Shown here: positions 8,130 to 15,993 of the stretch, in pieces | Numbering within the stretch: position 1 is the first letter of the stretch | Layout of the letters: each line of letters starts with the position of its first letter | Origin: Rachicladosporium sp. CCFEE 5018 | Lineage: Eukaryota > Ascomycota > Dothideomycetes > Cladosporiales > Cladosporiaceae | Reading direction: 5' to 3' | Length of the DNA stretch: 15,993 nt | NCBI GenBank assembly: GCA_002077045.2 | Contig: KZ111150.1 | Coordinates: forward strand, 1,089,826-1,105,818 | Notes under the pieces: model-generated | Seen by the model: the letters and a program-made list of their open reading frames with translations, nothing else | Told to the model about the DNA's origin: nothing | The model's database searches: none | Position numbers and translations under genes: made by a program

Positions 8130-9785
8130 TCAATACACGCCCGGCCAAATCCTCCACCTCACAACCTCACAGTACCTCTCCCAATCCTTGCCATACTTCC
8201 GCCGACACTTCTCCTCATCTCTAGCCTCGCGATGCACCAACAAAATCGCAAAGTACAACATGTAAAAGTACGTCACCGGCACCGCATACCCAGCCATACC
8301 CTCCGTCGTCACGAGCCTCGAGCCAGGATACATAATACTCGGCGTCAACTTATACCCCGCCGCGAGCGTAGGGAGACAGTACGCCCAGCTCATGAGCCAG
8401 TCTCCGAGATAATTGATATGCCGCGCTGTGCCCCACCATCCGGACGTGAGTAGCCGCGAGCCAGAGGCCGTTTCGATGAATTTGAGGTGCTGGACGCTTT
8501 CGCCGTTGGGGTCCGTGCGGAAAGCGTTCTTCTCGCTGTTGCTGGCGCGGAAGACGTAGTAGCCGAAGCCTTGGATTCCAAGAATCGTGAGGACCCAGAG
8601 GGGGCCTAGGGCCACTGGGTGGACGGAGAGGTAGCGAGTTTGGAGGCTGTAGGTGAAGGGTACCCAGACCAAGTCGCCGAAGGAGAGCATGAAGCCGAAG
8701 CCATCGGTGGTTATGTCGATTGTTGTGAGGATTGCGGGTTCCATGTAGACTGAGTCGAGGATGTAGACAGTTTGGGCGAAGAGGACGAGGACTGAGAGGA
8801 GTATTAGTTGGTATGCGATGAGAGGGCGAAAAGTCAGGTCGAGGAACTTACGCATTGAGTCAGACACGTAGCCGTAATTTTTGTACTGCTTCGCCGTGAA
8901 GGCGAGATCCAGCAGCAGCCAACCCAGCATACCCGGACGAAGCTCCATGAATGCCTTGATGTCCACCTCGCCTATGAACGGAATGGTAATGCGAGGATTC
9001 ATCTCGCGACCAATGAAGAAGTCATAGATTAGATTCCCCGTGCTGCCTCCGGGCGCGATCTCGCGCTTTGGGTCATGGCTGTCGCGAATCGAGAAAGAGT
9101 GAATGTATGTGTACGCGGCCAGGGCGTAAGAGATCAGGATGTTGGAGGTGAGCAGGCCGATGTAGTTCCTGTTGATAAACGGCCAGAGGGGAAAGTCGGC
9201 GCCTTGTACGAGTGTGCCGGCTGCGCAGACGATGAGGATTGTGATGGCTGTGAGGAAGGCTGCTGGCGTTTTAGTCGCGTTCTGGCGCTGTTAATGGTCT
9301 CCCAAACTCACAGTTCAGCTTATATGTCAATCTCGTTCCACTCTTCAGCTTAGTGCCCTGCACCTCGCTCGCCGGCAGTATCTTGTAAAGCACCAAGCTC
9401 AGTGCGTACCACGCGATCGTCCCCGCCGCGGCTTCCAGACTGATCAGCCCAGTCCAGCCCGGCCATCCTATCTCAGCTTTCAATGTCTGAATTCCATTGT
9501 TCCAGCCGTTCGCGAAGAGTGCGCCAAGTCGCGTGAGAGATGGCGCAGGGCAGCCCGTCACGTCGTTGCAGAGGAAAGCAAAGGCGTAGGCAACAACGGG
9601 GAGGCCGAATGTGATGAGCGATGCGCCGATACTGTATTCACTATCAGTAGTGAACGTGGAAATGGGTAGGAAAGCGCGTACGGGCCACCGAACTCGAATC
9701 CATGCGGTTCTTCGTGTGCTGCTGCACGCGCAACCTCGAGCGGCGCTGCTGGCTTCGCTGAGGAGAGCGTCTTGGTTCGCGCCAT
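8130..9785 (-). CDS. ERG24: Delta(14)-sterol reductase (C-14 sterol reductase), four exons
   Basis: NADPH-dependent ER membrane enzyme that reduces the C14=C15 double bond made by the sterol 14-demethylase step in ergosterol synthesis. My exons on the - strand are 9785-9682, 9631-9312, 9259-8852 and 8791-8130, giving 497 residues. The ERG4/ERG24 signatures are both present: GNLIYDFFIGREMNPR (about 215-230) and LLTSGWWGTARHINYLGDW (from 391). Several hydrophobic membrane segments and a typical C-terminus (HREARDEEKCRRKYGKDWE ... WPGVY) separate it from ERG4. Introns are 50 nt (9681-9632), 52 nt (9311-9260) and 60 nt (8851-8792, GTAAGT donor, CTAAT branch, CTCAG acceptor). The third intron has no stop and is a multiple of three, so it is easily missed; removing it restores a normal SDSM-LL-VLF helix. 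The second intron's acceptor is a CAGCAG tandem; I chose the inner site because it gives KLNSF. Confidence 0.93.
8792..8851 (-). other. Stop-free, in-frame intron 3 of ERG24
   Basis: 60 nt with donor GTAAGT, a CTAAT branch site about 15 nt before the end and acceptor CTCAG. It contains no in-frame stop, so retention would insert 20 mostly hydrophobic residues rather than truncate the protein. Family length and the conserved flanking helix favour its removal. Confidence 0.85.
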
Positions 9786-10134
9786 ACTTTATACTTGGAG
9801 GTCTGCAGAGCACGCGACAGGATGAGGCTGGACAATGTTTATGTACTGTTGTTTTACAGTGACGTCGACGTTTGACGGCAGTCAAGCCACACTTCCAATG
9901 GGACGACTTCTCGTACGACAACAGCGTTCATGCGCATTGCTTTGCGTGTTCGTGTCTACATCAGTCGGATGCGATATACGCGGCCTTGCGATGCCTATGC
10001 CTACGTTGATCCAATCCTCTCAGCCTTGCTGCCATCTCTCTCGTCCTTGCGTAGTTGGACCATCAATCCAGCGCGTACTCAAATAGTCCCATGACAGATC
10101 GCACTTATACTCCAACATCCAACGCAGCAGCCAG
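9786..10134. other. Intergenic region: ERG24 promoter and 3' end of the next - strand gene
   Basis: About 350 nt without a supported gene. It should carry the ERG24 promoter (read leftward) and the 3' UTR of the uncharacterised gene. A palindrome ACGTCGACGT (9862-9871) overlapping a TGACG, a second TGACG (9873-9877) and a CCAAT (9895-9899) are the only motifs I can point to. Confidence 0.55.
9860..9877. promoter_or_regulatory. Candidate bZIP/CRE-like site in the ERG24 promoter
   Basis: TGACGTCG (9860-9867) merges into the 10-bp palindrome ACGTCGACGT and is followed by another TGACG (9873-9877). It sits about 75-92 bp upstream of the ERG24 ATG. TGACGT is the core of CRE/ATF-type bZIP sites. 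Function is inferred from motif and position only. Confidence 0.3.
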
Positions 10135-11656
10135 CTACGCGCCATCGAGCTCGACTGCCCCATCCGCAGCATCGCTCTTGCCAAGCGTAACCTTGCTCGC
10201 CTTCTTGATCAAGCCCAGCGCCTGATGCGACCAGCGATGCGAGTTCTGCGCCTTGTTGACCTGTAGATTCCTATCAGCTTTCATCACTTCCCAGAAGACA
10301 ATCCACGTACTCACAATCTCCTCCAGCGATCCTGCTGCCCAGTCTTGAGCTCCGCGGCAACCTTCCCATACTCGCTCACCACACCCGTGCGGAACTTATG
10401 CTCGCTTTGCTGGTAGTCGGCAGGCGGTGAGAAATCACCGCGGTCAAGTATAGATTGCCAGTCAAACGCATCATCATCATCCTCCACCTCTCCTACCTCC
10501 TCCTTAACCTTCTCCTTGTCGCACTCACCCGTCAGCTCAATCGCAGGCTCAATCGCAGGCTCAATCGCACGCTCCAACTCCTCCTCATCCCACCCCAACC
10601 CCAACACCCGATCCAACTCCCTCTCCAAAGCCTCAATCCCCAAATTCTCCCCCAGCGGCGGCAAAGACAACCCCCCATCTTTGACCGGACTCCTCGCCTC
10701 CCGTCCCGGACAAAGGGCCTCCAAACCTTCTCCCTAACAATCGCCTCCGCAGGCGCGAACCAAGCGACCATCTCCCCCTCGCCATAGAGCTTGACTCTCT
10801 CAACGCGGATCTGCGGCTCCCGCTCAATCTTGAGCCCGCGCTTCCCGCTGAGTCCGGGCGAGTTGACGTACCGGCTACGATGCGAGGCTGTAGTAGAAGC
10901 GGGGAGGAGGATATACCGCGCCGCGCCGTAGTGAAAGTCGACGCGGTCGAAGCTGCCGTTTTGAAGCTGCATGCCTTCTGTCCAGAGATGCTTCGCGCGA
11001 GCTAACGCGTTGCCGGATACGGGATGGATGCTCTCCACCCGCCAAGGGTGCGTAAGCTCCTCCTGGCCCATTATTGCTGAGGCTGAGAGGGCCACTCGAG
11101 CTGGCTGGTGCACGGCTACGACCCAGACGTGGTGCGCGAGGTCCTTGCGCCGCTCAAAGAGGTAGCGACATTCACTTAGCGTCGTGCTACCTAGCATTTC
11201 GCGCGTGGGCGGGAGCTCGGGGATGGGGTTTCGGGTCAGGAGCTCGCCGTGCATCACGATCCGCCTGACGCTCGCGCAGAAACGAGGCCAGGGAACTGAT
11301 GCTTTAGTCTCATTACCTGGCTCCGTCTTGGCTGTGGGACGACGCGTCCAACTGCACCACCAGCCTCCCGTTGCCTCATCGACGCCTGCACGCAGGACGT
11401 CGCGGTCGGCGGGCACGGTGTTGCTTCTACTGAGCAAAGTAAGACGGGTGTTCGCCGTTTGGAGAGTCGTGTGCAGGCGATCGAGGGAGAACGTGTAGAT
11501 CGGTTTTCGAGGCTGACCTACAGTGGCGGGCGTGATTTTGACCGTGCTGCTGGGGTGCAGCTCGTAGACGACTGTGAGGTAGTAGGGCGTCCGTGGAGAG
11601 CAGGTTCGGAGGTTGGTTGGTGGTGATGGTGGGAGAAGGGGAACTGGGGCCGACAT
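10135..11656 (-). CDS. Uncharacterised protein needing two frame changes; last exon 10260-10135
   Basis: I do not recognise this family. From ATG at 11656 a good frame codes for an N-terminal domain (YYLTVVYELHPSS..., YTFSLDRLHTTLQ) and a mid region with HHVWVVAVHQPARVALSAS, EELTHPWRVESIHPVSG and FDRVDFHYGAARYILLP. Near 10730-10700 sense passes to a second frame (open from 10733), coding for GIEALERELDRVLGLGWDEE, an acidic stretch and FDWQSILDRGDFSPPADY. That frame stops at 10311 in a TGA that overlaps a strong GTGAGT donor (10314). The following intron (10314-10261, 54 nt, ACAG end) leads to a natural-looking last exon (VNKAQNSHRWSHQALGLI ... stop at 10135). That exon is in the third frame, so another change is needed between 10395 and 10315. 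A longer intron 10379-10261 (119 nt, GTGAGC donor) would join the second frame to the last exon in phase. No signal peptide or membrane segment is seen. Confidence 0.6.
10261..10314 (-). other. Probable last intron of the uncharacterised - strand gene
   Basis: 54 nt from a consensus GTGAGT donor to a CTACAG acceptor, with a GCTGAT branch-like site near the 3' end. A 42-codon open exon (10260-10135) follows. An alternative donor at 10379 would make a 119-nt intron that keeps the preceding frame. Which donor is used decides whether a frameshift must be invoked. Confidence 0.55.
10535..10570. repeat. Three 12-nt tandem repeats in the uncharacterised gene
   Basis: GCTCAATCGCAG occurs at 10535-10546 and 10547-10558 and, with one change in the last base, at 10559-10570. 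On the coding (-) strand it encodes repeated Ala-Ile-Glu-Pro in the second frame (AIEPAIEPAIEL), inside an acidic region. The unit is a multiple of three, so copy-number change would not shift the frame. Confidence 0.85.
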
Positions 11657-12298
11657 TGTGGTTGATTGTGTTGGTGAATTCGGGGGGTCCGACGATGTTT
11701 AGAATGAAGAGGAGTAGTGGGAGATGGATTGTCTCAAGAGCGCGCCGTTTGCCACTCACTTGAAGATGAAAGTTAGGAAGGAACGACCGAGAGTGTATCG
11801 TGCTGTCGTCTAGAGGCGTTTACTCATATCGTACGCATTCGCGGAGTGCTGCAGCGCCATCACCTGCTTCACACCGCGCACTGTCTGATTCATATCTTGC
11901 CGTGCTCGGTGTGCCCACCGCTCGCATGGGCTCGTCATGTCCACTTTCACTTGATCCGTTCCATCCCTTACACGGTGAGCGCGCAGTAAAGTACACCATA
12001 CCTTACGCATCCTAGCTTCGGTCCACAAGTTGCTAAGCAGCTTCCGAAGCAGGACGGTCGGACGACAATGTGAGCAGACCCGCGGAACCGCGACAATCAG
12101 GAACAGCTTAGGAAGGTCTGTTCTGGATCTGACGGTCTCATTGGCGAGAAGTTCTTGCCTGGGACACCATTACGCGCACTGCGACTGCGCTAACCCAGGT
12201 CGAAAGTCCATGGAAACACAAGGGGCCCAGTGCAGGAGTGGTCATGGAAGCCTTGTTCTTGCTCACAAGCTTGCAATCGCAATGATTTCACATCCACC
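11657..12298. other. Intergenic region: promoter of the uncharacterised gene and 3' end of the photolyase
   Basis: About 640 nt between an ATG at 11656 and a stop at 12299, both on the - strand. I see no gene, tRNA or long repeat. Small open frames on both strands have no domain or coding character. Confidence 0.55.
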
Positions 12299-14240
12299 TC
12301 ACTTTGCCTTCTTCTTGAACGCGCCATCGAGCGTCCCTTGGCTTCTCTCCCTCTTATGGCCTCTAGTCGCCTTCGGACTGCTCGCAGCAGGCTTCTTCTC
12401 CTTCTTCACCGGCTGCTCCCCCTCTCCATCATCTTCATCATGCCCGACACCTTCAGCATCATCCCACGTATCCAGCCCCCCAGGCCCACCCATCTTCCCC
12501 TCAGTCGGCCCCTCAGCAGTATCATCGAAAAGCTCCTTCCACGTCCCATCAAGCACCTGAGGCGAGTTGCCGTACAGCTTGACTTTATACGCGGTCTTCA
12601 ACCCCTCAATACAAACCTCCCTCTGCTTGTTGAAGTCTAACATAGGCTTCGGGTACAACTTCACACCGTCCTTCTCCTCCTCACTCCCATCCCCATCAAC
12701 CCTCACCGCAGCCTTCTTCTGGTCCACCAAGGGCGCCTTCCAGGGCTCGTAGATATATTTCTTCGGCATGTCCTTGAGCTCCGGCACATACCTCCGCACA
12801 TAATCGCCTTCGGGATCCCACTTCTTGCCGAAGGCGACGGGACTGTAACACCGGTAGAACTGTGCGTAGAAAGCACTGCAGCTCAGCCACTGCCAGTTCC
12901 CGATATTACACGCCCGAGCCATTCTTCAAAGACTTCCGCGCCGCGCTCCCAGGATATGTAAGCGCCGCCGCGGGTAAGGAAGCAGGCCACAGCGTGGCGG
13001 GCAAGGTGGTGGATCCAGCCTTCTTGCTTTAGTTGCCGCATTATGGCGTCGATCCAGGGGAAGCCCGTGGTGCCATTTCGCCACCGGCGGAACTGGACCT
13101 CAGCTTCCTCAGAGTCAATCTCGTAAGAGCCTGTGATGAGCTTAGAGGAGGTTGAGACTTTGCTAGGGAGATGCCAGGGTATGAAGCGGCAGCTAGGGTT
13201 GTTGTACGTCTGGCCAAAGGCGTAGCCTAGGGCTGCTTGGGCGGCGAAGTACATGTCTCTGAACAGCAGCTGGCCTGTCAAAGAGGTTGGAGGCTCGGAG
13301 ACGGCTTCTTCGCTTTCTTGCGACGCGCGACGATCTCTTCGGTTTTGTGATACATGTAGCGGACACTCAAGGCGCCGAAGTGCAGGTAAGGAGAAGTAAG
13401 GCAGGTGGACTGAGGATCGAAGGCCGCGGGTGAGGTGTTGGGTTTGGCAAAAGTGCCGGTATAGTCCTCATCTGCGAAGATCTCCTCGTGAAGGCGCTTC
13501 CAGATCACCGTCTCGCCGCCTTTGATCGGGGTCGTGGCAGCTGGCATGCCCAGCTCCTCCAGCGTAGGCGGCGCGAAGTCCTTCTTCGGCCCAGCCAGAC
13601 CTTGAGCATATGATCGTTCGTCCTGCTCACGATACTGACTATTGATATCGGGCTCCACCTCCGGTCGCTGCTGCTCTAACTTCTTCAAATGCAAGTCCCC
13701 AGGATCCGGCAACGATGTAGGCGTCTTGACGACCGCCTGTATCTCCCCAACCTTCGCGCCAGCATGCTGCACCTGCGACATGCTCATCGTAGGCTTTCCC
13801 CCATTTGCCTTTACAAGCTCATCAGGATCCCAAAGCGTCCGTCCCATCCTTTCTACAACCTCCACCCCTGCCTCCTTAGCCAGCCTTCGAACCTCCACAT
13901 CCCGCTCCCTAGCATAAGCATCCGTGTCCTTCTCATACACCAAATGCGTGATCCCCCAAGCCTTGAACAGCTTCGGCAGAATCGTTGCAGCCGGCTCGCG
14001 TAAAACATATAATTGGCTCTTCTTGTTGAGCTTCGTGATGCTGGCGGAGACATCGTTCATGCAGTCTAGCAGGAATTGCCAGCGATTCACGCCGCAGCGA
14101 GCGCGGTAGACGTAGTGGCTGTCCCAACACCAGATCGGGAAGAGCACTTCGGGGGAAAGGTCTAGGGCTGCTTTGAGGGCGGGGGAGTCGTGGAGGCGGA
14201 GGTCGGTGCGGAACCAGTAGATTACACGGGGGGAGGGCAT
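12299..14240 (-). pseudogene. (6-4) photolyase/cryptochrome-family gene broken by two frame-disrupting losses
   Basis: Would encode a roughly 640-residue FAD-dependent photolyase that repairs (6-4) photoproducts in light. Segment 1 (14240 to about 13300) has the N-terminal photolyase domain: RVIYWFRTDLRLHDSPAL, then KDTDAYARERD and TSPAAFDPQST. Segment 2 (about 13296-12916, different frame) has LTGQLLFRDMYFAAQAALG, FIPWHLPSK, TGFPWIDAIMRQL and IHHLARHAVACFLTRGG. The two His in HHLARH match the catalytic pair of (6-4) enzymes, which argues against a CPD photolyase. Segment 3 (about 12916-12299, third frame) has CNIGNWQWLSCSAFYAQFYR, SPVAFGKKWDPEGDYVRRYV, YIYEPWKAPLVDQKK and a Lys-rich, NLS-like end. 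Between 1 and 2 one base is missing after KKPSP; between 2 and 3 about 13 bases are missing after FEEWL. No GT-AG intron can bridge either without removing conserved residues. Unless these are assembly errors, the FAD domain is lost by truncation. Confidence 0.85.
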
Positions 14241-14521
14241 GATGGGCTTCGATGGGAGAGTGATGCGAAACGAAGAGTGGAGGGGAAGCGACTTACGTTG
14301 GTGTACAGAATGTCAATGCATGAAGAGGCATTGGTGTGCATGGCTGGGAGCTCACGGTTCCTGGCGCAACATGATGACATTAGAGACATTGTGGGGAGCA
14401 GATCGACGCTAGCAACTCTAAACTGCGATCTCGATCAAAGGCGTGAAGTATGGAGAGGGACGGAATACAGGGTCGCGGTCAGATGTCCAGGACACGAAGG
14501 CCACTGAGGAGTTCCTTTGTA
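14241..14521. promoter_or_regulatory. Photolyase promoter/leader with a GTAAGT donor
   Basis: The 281 nt separate the photolyase ATG (14240) from the stop of the upstream regulator gene. On the - strand a consensus GTAAGT lies at 14296-14291. An upstream in-frame ATG with 15 codons precedes it, and a weak AAG acceptor 50 nt later would rejoin the photolyase frame just before PIMPSPRV. A leader intron or a short extra first exon is therefore possible. The ATG at 14240 alone gives a normal family N-terminus. Confidence 0.35.
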
Positions 14522-15993
14522 TCACGACATAGATCTGCCCAACCCGTCCAGACCATCCATCATCCCATCGCTGGAAGTACCTTGCCCAGTGTCCAATCCT
14601 GGCCGTGGCGTCAAGCCTGTAGGCGGTAGGGGCCCAAACTCCCCAAACCCATTATTCCAGTCAAAGCCGCCAGCATTGAACAGATTCCCATCCTCAGCCA
14701 TGGTGGGCGGCTCCATGTTAAAGGGCATAAACCACGCCGAGCTCGGATCGCCCCAATATTGGCCTTGCCCATTACTGTTGTTGGCGGCCATATTACTGAA
14801 GTCGAACTCCAGATTGCTCTGTTGATGCGAATCGAGCATAGGCGCATTCGGGTCGATGCCAGCGTAGGAGCTTAGCACCATCTGGCGGTCGAGCTGCGAC
14901 ATCACGCCTTGTTGCGGGTGCATATACAATGGGTTTGCCGCTTGATAGGGATTTGCAGGAAAGGCTTGTGGCTGCTGGGGAAATGCCATGCTGTCTGGTA
15001 GGCCGTGGTCACTCATAGCGTTGTCGGACAGCTGCATCGCGAGTGCTTGCTGTTGCTGTAGTATATCTTGCCCTTGAGTGGCCGAGTCCAGATTCTGTGG
15101 TTTCGCGTCGAGAGCTCCCTTGCTCTCCGACTTAGATCGGGATTTCTTTGCAGCTTTGCGTGACTTTACTTGCGTTTGTGCGGCCGCTCTGCTGGGCGGG
15201 CTGAGCTTCGAGAAGAATTCCTCCACGGTCTGAAGATCGCTTTGTTGGCCGAGCACAGCATCCGCGCCGGGGTCTTTCTTGATTTCGGTAAGTGGTTCCT
15301 CGTAGTCTGTGCCGCTCACACCATGCGGATATCGGTCAAACCAGTCGCCATACTGGAAGATCACCTCACCCTCCTTGCCAGCTCTCGTAGTAGCGCCAGA
15401 CCTCGCAGCATCTGCGTGCTTGCGGTACAGGTCTCGAAGATTCTCGGTCATGAAATGGAACATGCCCCAGTATTTCTTCATCATTGTAAGATACTTCACG
15501 TTCCATGCCAAGTTCTGTTTTGACGATGCCTGTAGTGCTGGGTCTCGCGAGAAGGCTCCATTGATATGCACTGTACTCGACAAGAATGCGGCATAACCTG
15601 CGAAAGGTGCCACAACCATATGATCTTGGCCCTCCTTTACCAGCGCTGAGATGGTGTTCGCTGCGTCCTGTGCTGCTTGTGCCGATTCTGAGATGAAACT
15701 CTCTGGCATATCCTTCGGCAATGCCGCTCTGGTGCCTGGTGTTGATAGTGCGAAGCGATTCACGAACAGAATGATCTGGTTGTGGATGATGTGCATGAAG
15801 ATGAACTGATTCGCAAGCCGATCGCTCACGTATGTTGCCAAGTTCTCTGGAGTGTATTCGAGAAATGATGGGAGAGACTCCATGATGTCGGCGGTAGCTT
15901 TCTTGAGCTTCTGATATGTCGAGTCTTCGCTCCACATTGGTAGTGCTTCGCGCTGCTTCCCACCGAAGTTCATGTAGCTGATGAGATCGCCCC
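14522..15993 (-). CDS. Fungal transcription factor, middle-homology region and C-terminus (5' end outside window)
   Basis: Open from the right window edge to a TGA at 14522-14524. The frame continues upstream of the first visible Met (15973) as GDLISY, so the gene starts beyond the window. Counted from that Met, residues about 15-190 form an alpha-helical region typical of the fungal-specific middle homology domain. Features include LPMWSEDSTYQKLKKATADI, YVSDRLANQFIFMHIIHNQI and a well-kept MMKKYWGMFHFMTENLRDLY. It is followed by VIFQYGDWFDRYPHGVSG, a basic NLS-like patch (about 270-285) and a long Gln/Asn/Pro/Gly-rich, probably activating tail. The domain style indicates a Zn2Cys6 regulator, but the zinc cluster would be in the missing N-terminal part, so this is inferred. 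I cannot name the target pathway. No intron is needed in the visible part. Confidence 0.82.
   Translation of the reverse strand, partial: GDLISYMNFGGKQREALPMWSEDSTYQKLKKATADIMESLPSFLEYTPENLATYVSDRLANQFIFMHIIHNQIILFVNRFALSTPGTRAALPKDMPESFISESAQAAQDAANTISALVKEGQDHMVVAPFAGYAAFLSSTVHINGAFSRDPALQASSKQNLAWNVKYLTMMKKYWGMFHFMTENLRDLYRKHADAARSGATTRAGKEGEVIFQYGDWFDRYPHGVSGTDYEEPLTEIKKDPGADAVLGQQSDLQTVEEFFSKLSPPSRAAAQTQVKSRKAAKKSRSKSESKGALDAKPQNLDSATQGQDILQQQQALAMQLSDNAMSDHGLPDSMAFPQQPQAFPANPYQAANPLYMHPQQGVMSQLDRQMVLSSYAGIDPNAPMLDSHQQSNLEFDFSNMAANNSNGQGQYWGDPSSAWFMPFNMEPPTMAEDGNLFNAGGFDWNNGFGEFGPLPPTGLTPRPGLDTGQGTSSDGMMDGLDGLGRSMS

Noticed and set aside
12905..13310. Programmed ribosomal frameshifting to rescue the photolyase
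   Set aside because: No slippery sequence plus downstream structure is evident at either break, and the 13-nt loss removes residues that frameshifting could not restore.
8130..14240. Functional gene cluster linking ERG24, the unknown gene and the photolyase
   Set aside because: The products act in unrelated processes, the gaps are normal fungal intergenic distances, and no tailoring enzymes, transporter or shared motif is seen.
1..15993. Transposons, RIP-like decay, tRNA/rRNA genes or CRISPR-like arrays
   Set aside because: No terminal repeats, transposase or polymerase motifs, AT-rich RIP-like stretch, cloverleaf or spaced direct repeats were found; the only tandem repeat is the 3 x 12 nt unit at 10535.

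Overview
The window is nuclear DNA from a filamentous ascomycete. Short GT-AG introns (about 50-160 nt), pyrimidine-rich leaders, GC-rich third codon positions and the gene content (Zn2Cys6-type regulator, ERG24, Aim18-like protein, fungal (6-4) photolyase) point to Pezizomycotina. The proteins read most like Dothideomycetes (black yeast or Mycosphaerella-like relatives); that last step is inference from protein style, not a database result.

Layout: positions 1-7.9 kb hold four genes on the + strand. They are the 3' part of a DDX60/Ski2-like helicase (to 2513), a seven-exon mitochondrial ADP/ATP carrier (3333-4880), an uncharacterised proline/glycine-rich protein with an unresolved frame change (5536-6355), and an intronless mitochondrial chalcone-isomerase-fold protein of the Aim18/Aim46 type (6604-7929). 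From 8.1 kb to the end, four genes lie on the - strand. They are ERG24 sterol C-14 reductase with four exons (8130-9785), an uncharacterised protein with two unresolved frame changes (10135-11656), a (6-4) photolyase broken by two frame-disrupting losses (12299-14240), and the C-terminal part of a fungal transcription factor (14522 to beyond the window). The two blocks converge in the 200-nt gap 7930-8129.

The genes do not form an obvious pathway or cluster. Two are mitochondrial (carrier, Aim18-like), one makes ergosterol in the ER, and the others act in RNA metabolism, DNA repair and transcription. I see no transposon, CRISPR array, tRNA, rRNA or secondary-metabolite cluster.

The strongest unusual signal is a set of reading-frame breaks. 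In the photolyase, one base is missing near 13300 and about 13 bases near 12916, both inside otherwise well-kept family sequence. Both frame changes in the 10.1-11.7 kb gene have the same sign (net loss of one base), and the 5.5 kb gene also changes frame. Either these are uncorrected assembly indels or some genes here are decaying, for example as one copy in a duplicated genome. Other items are tiny 5' exons in the carrier gene, a stop-free in-frame intron and a tandem CAGCAG acceptor in ERG24, and a near-palindromic CCAAT / CACGTG / ATTGG block upstream of the carrier gene. I did not find an undescribed biological system.
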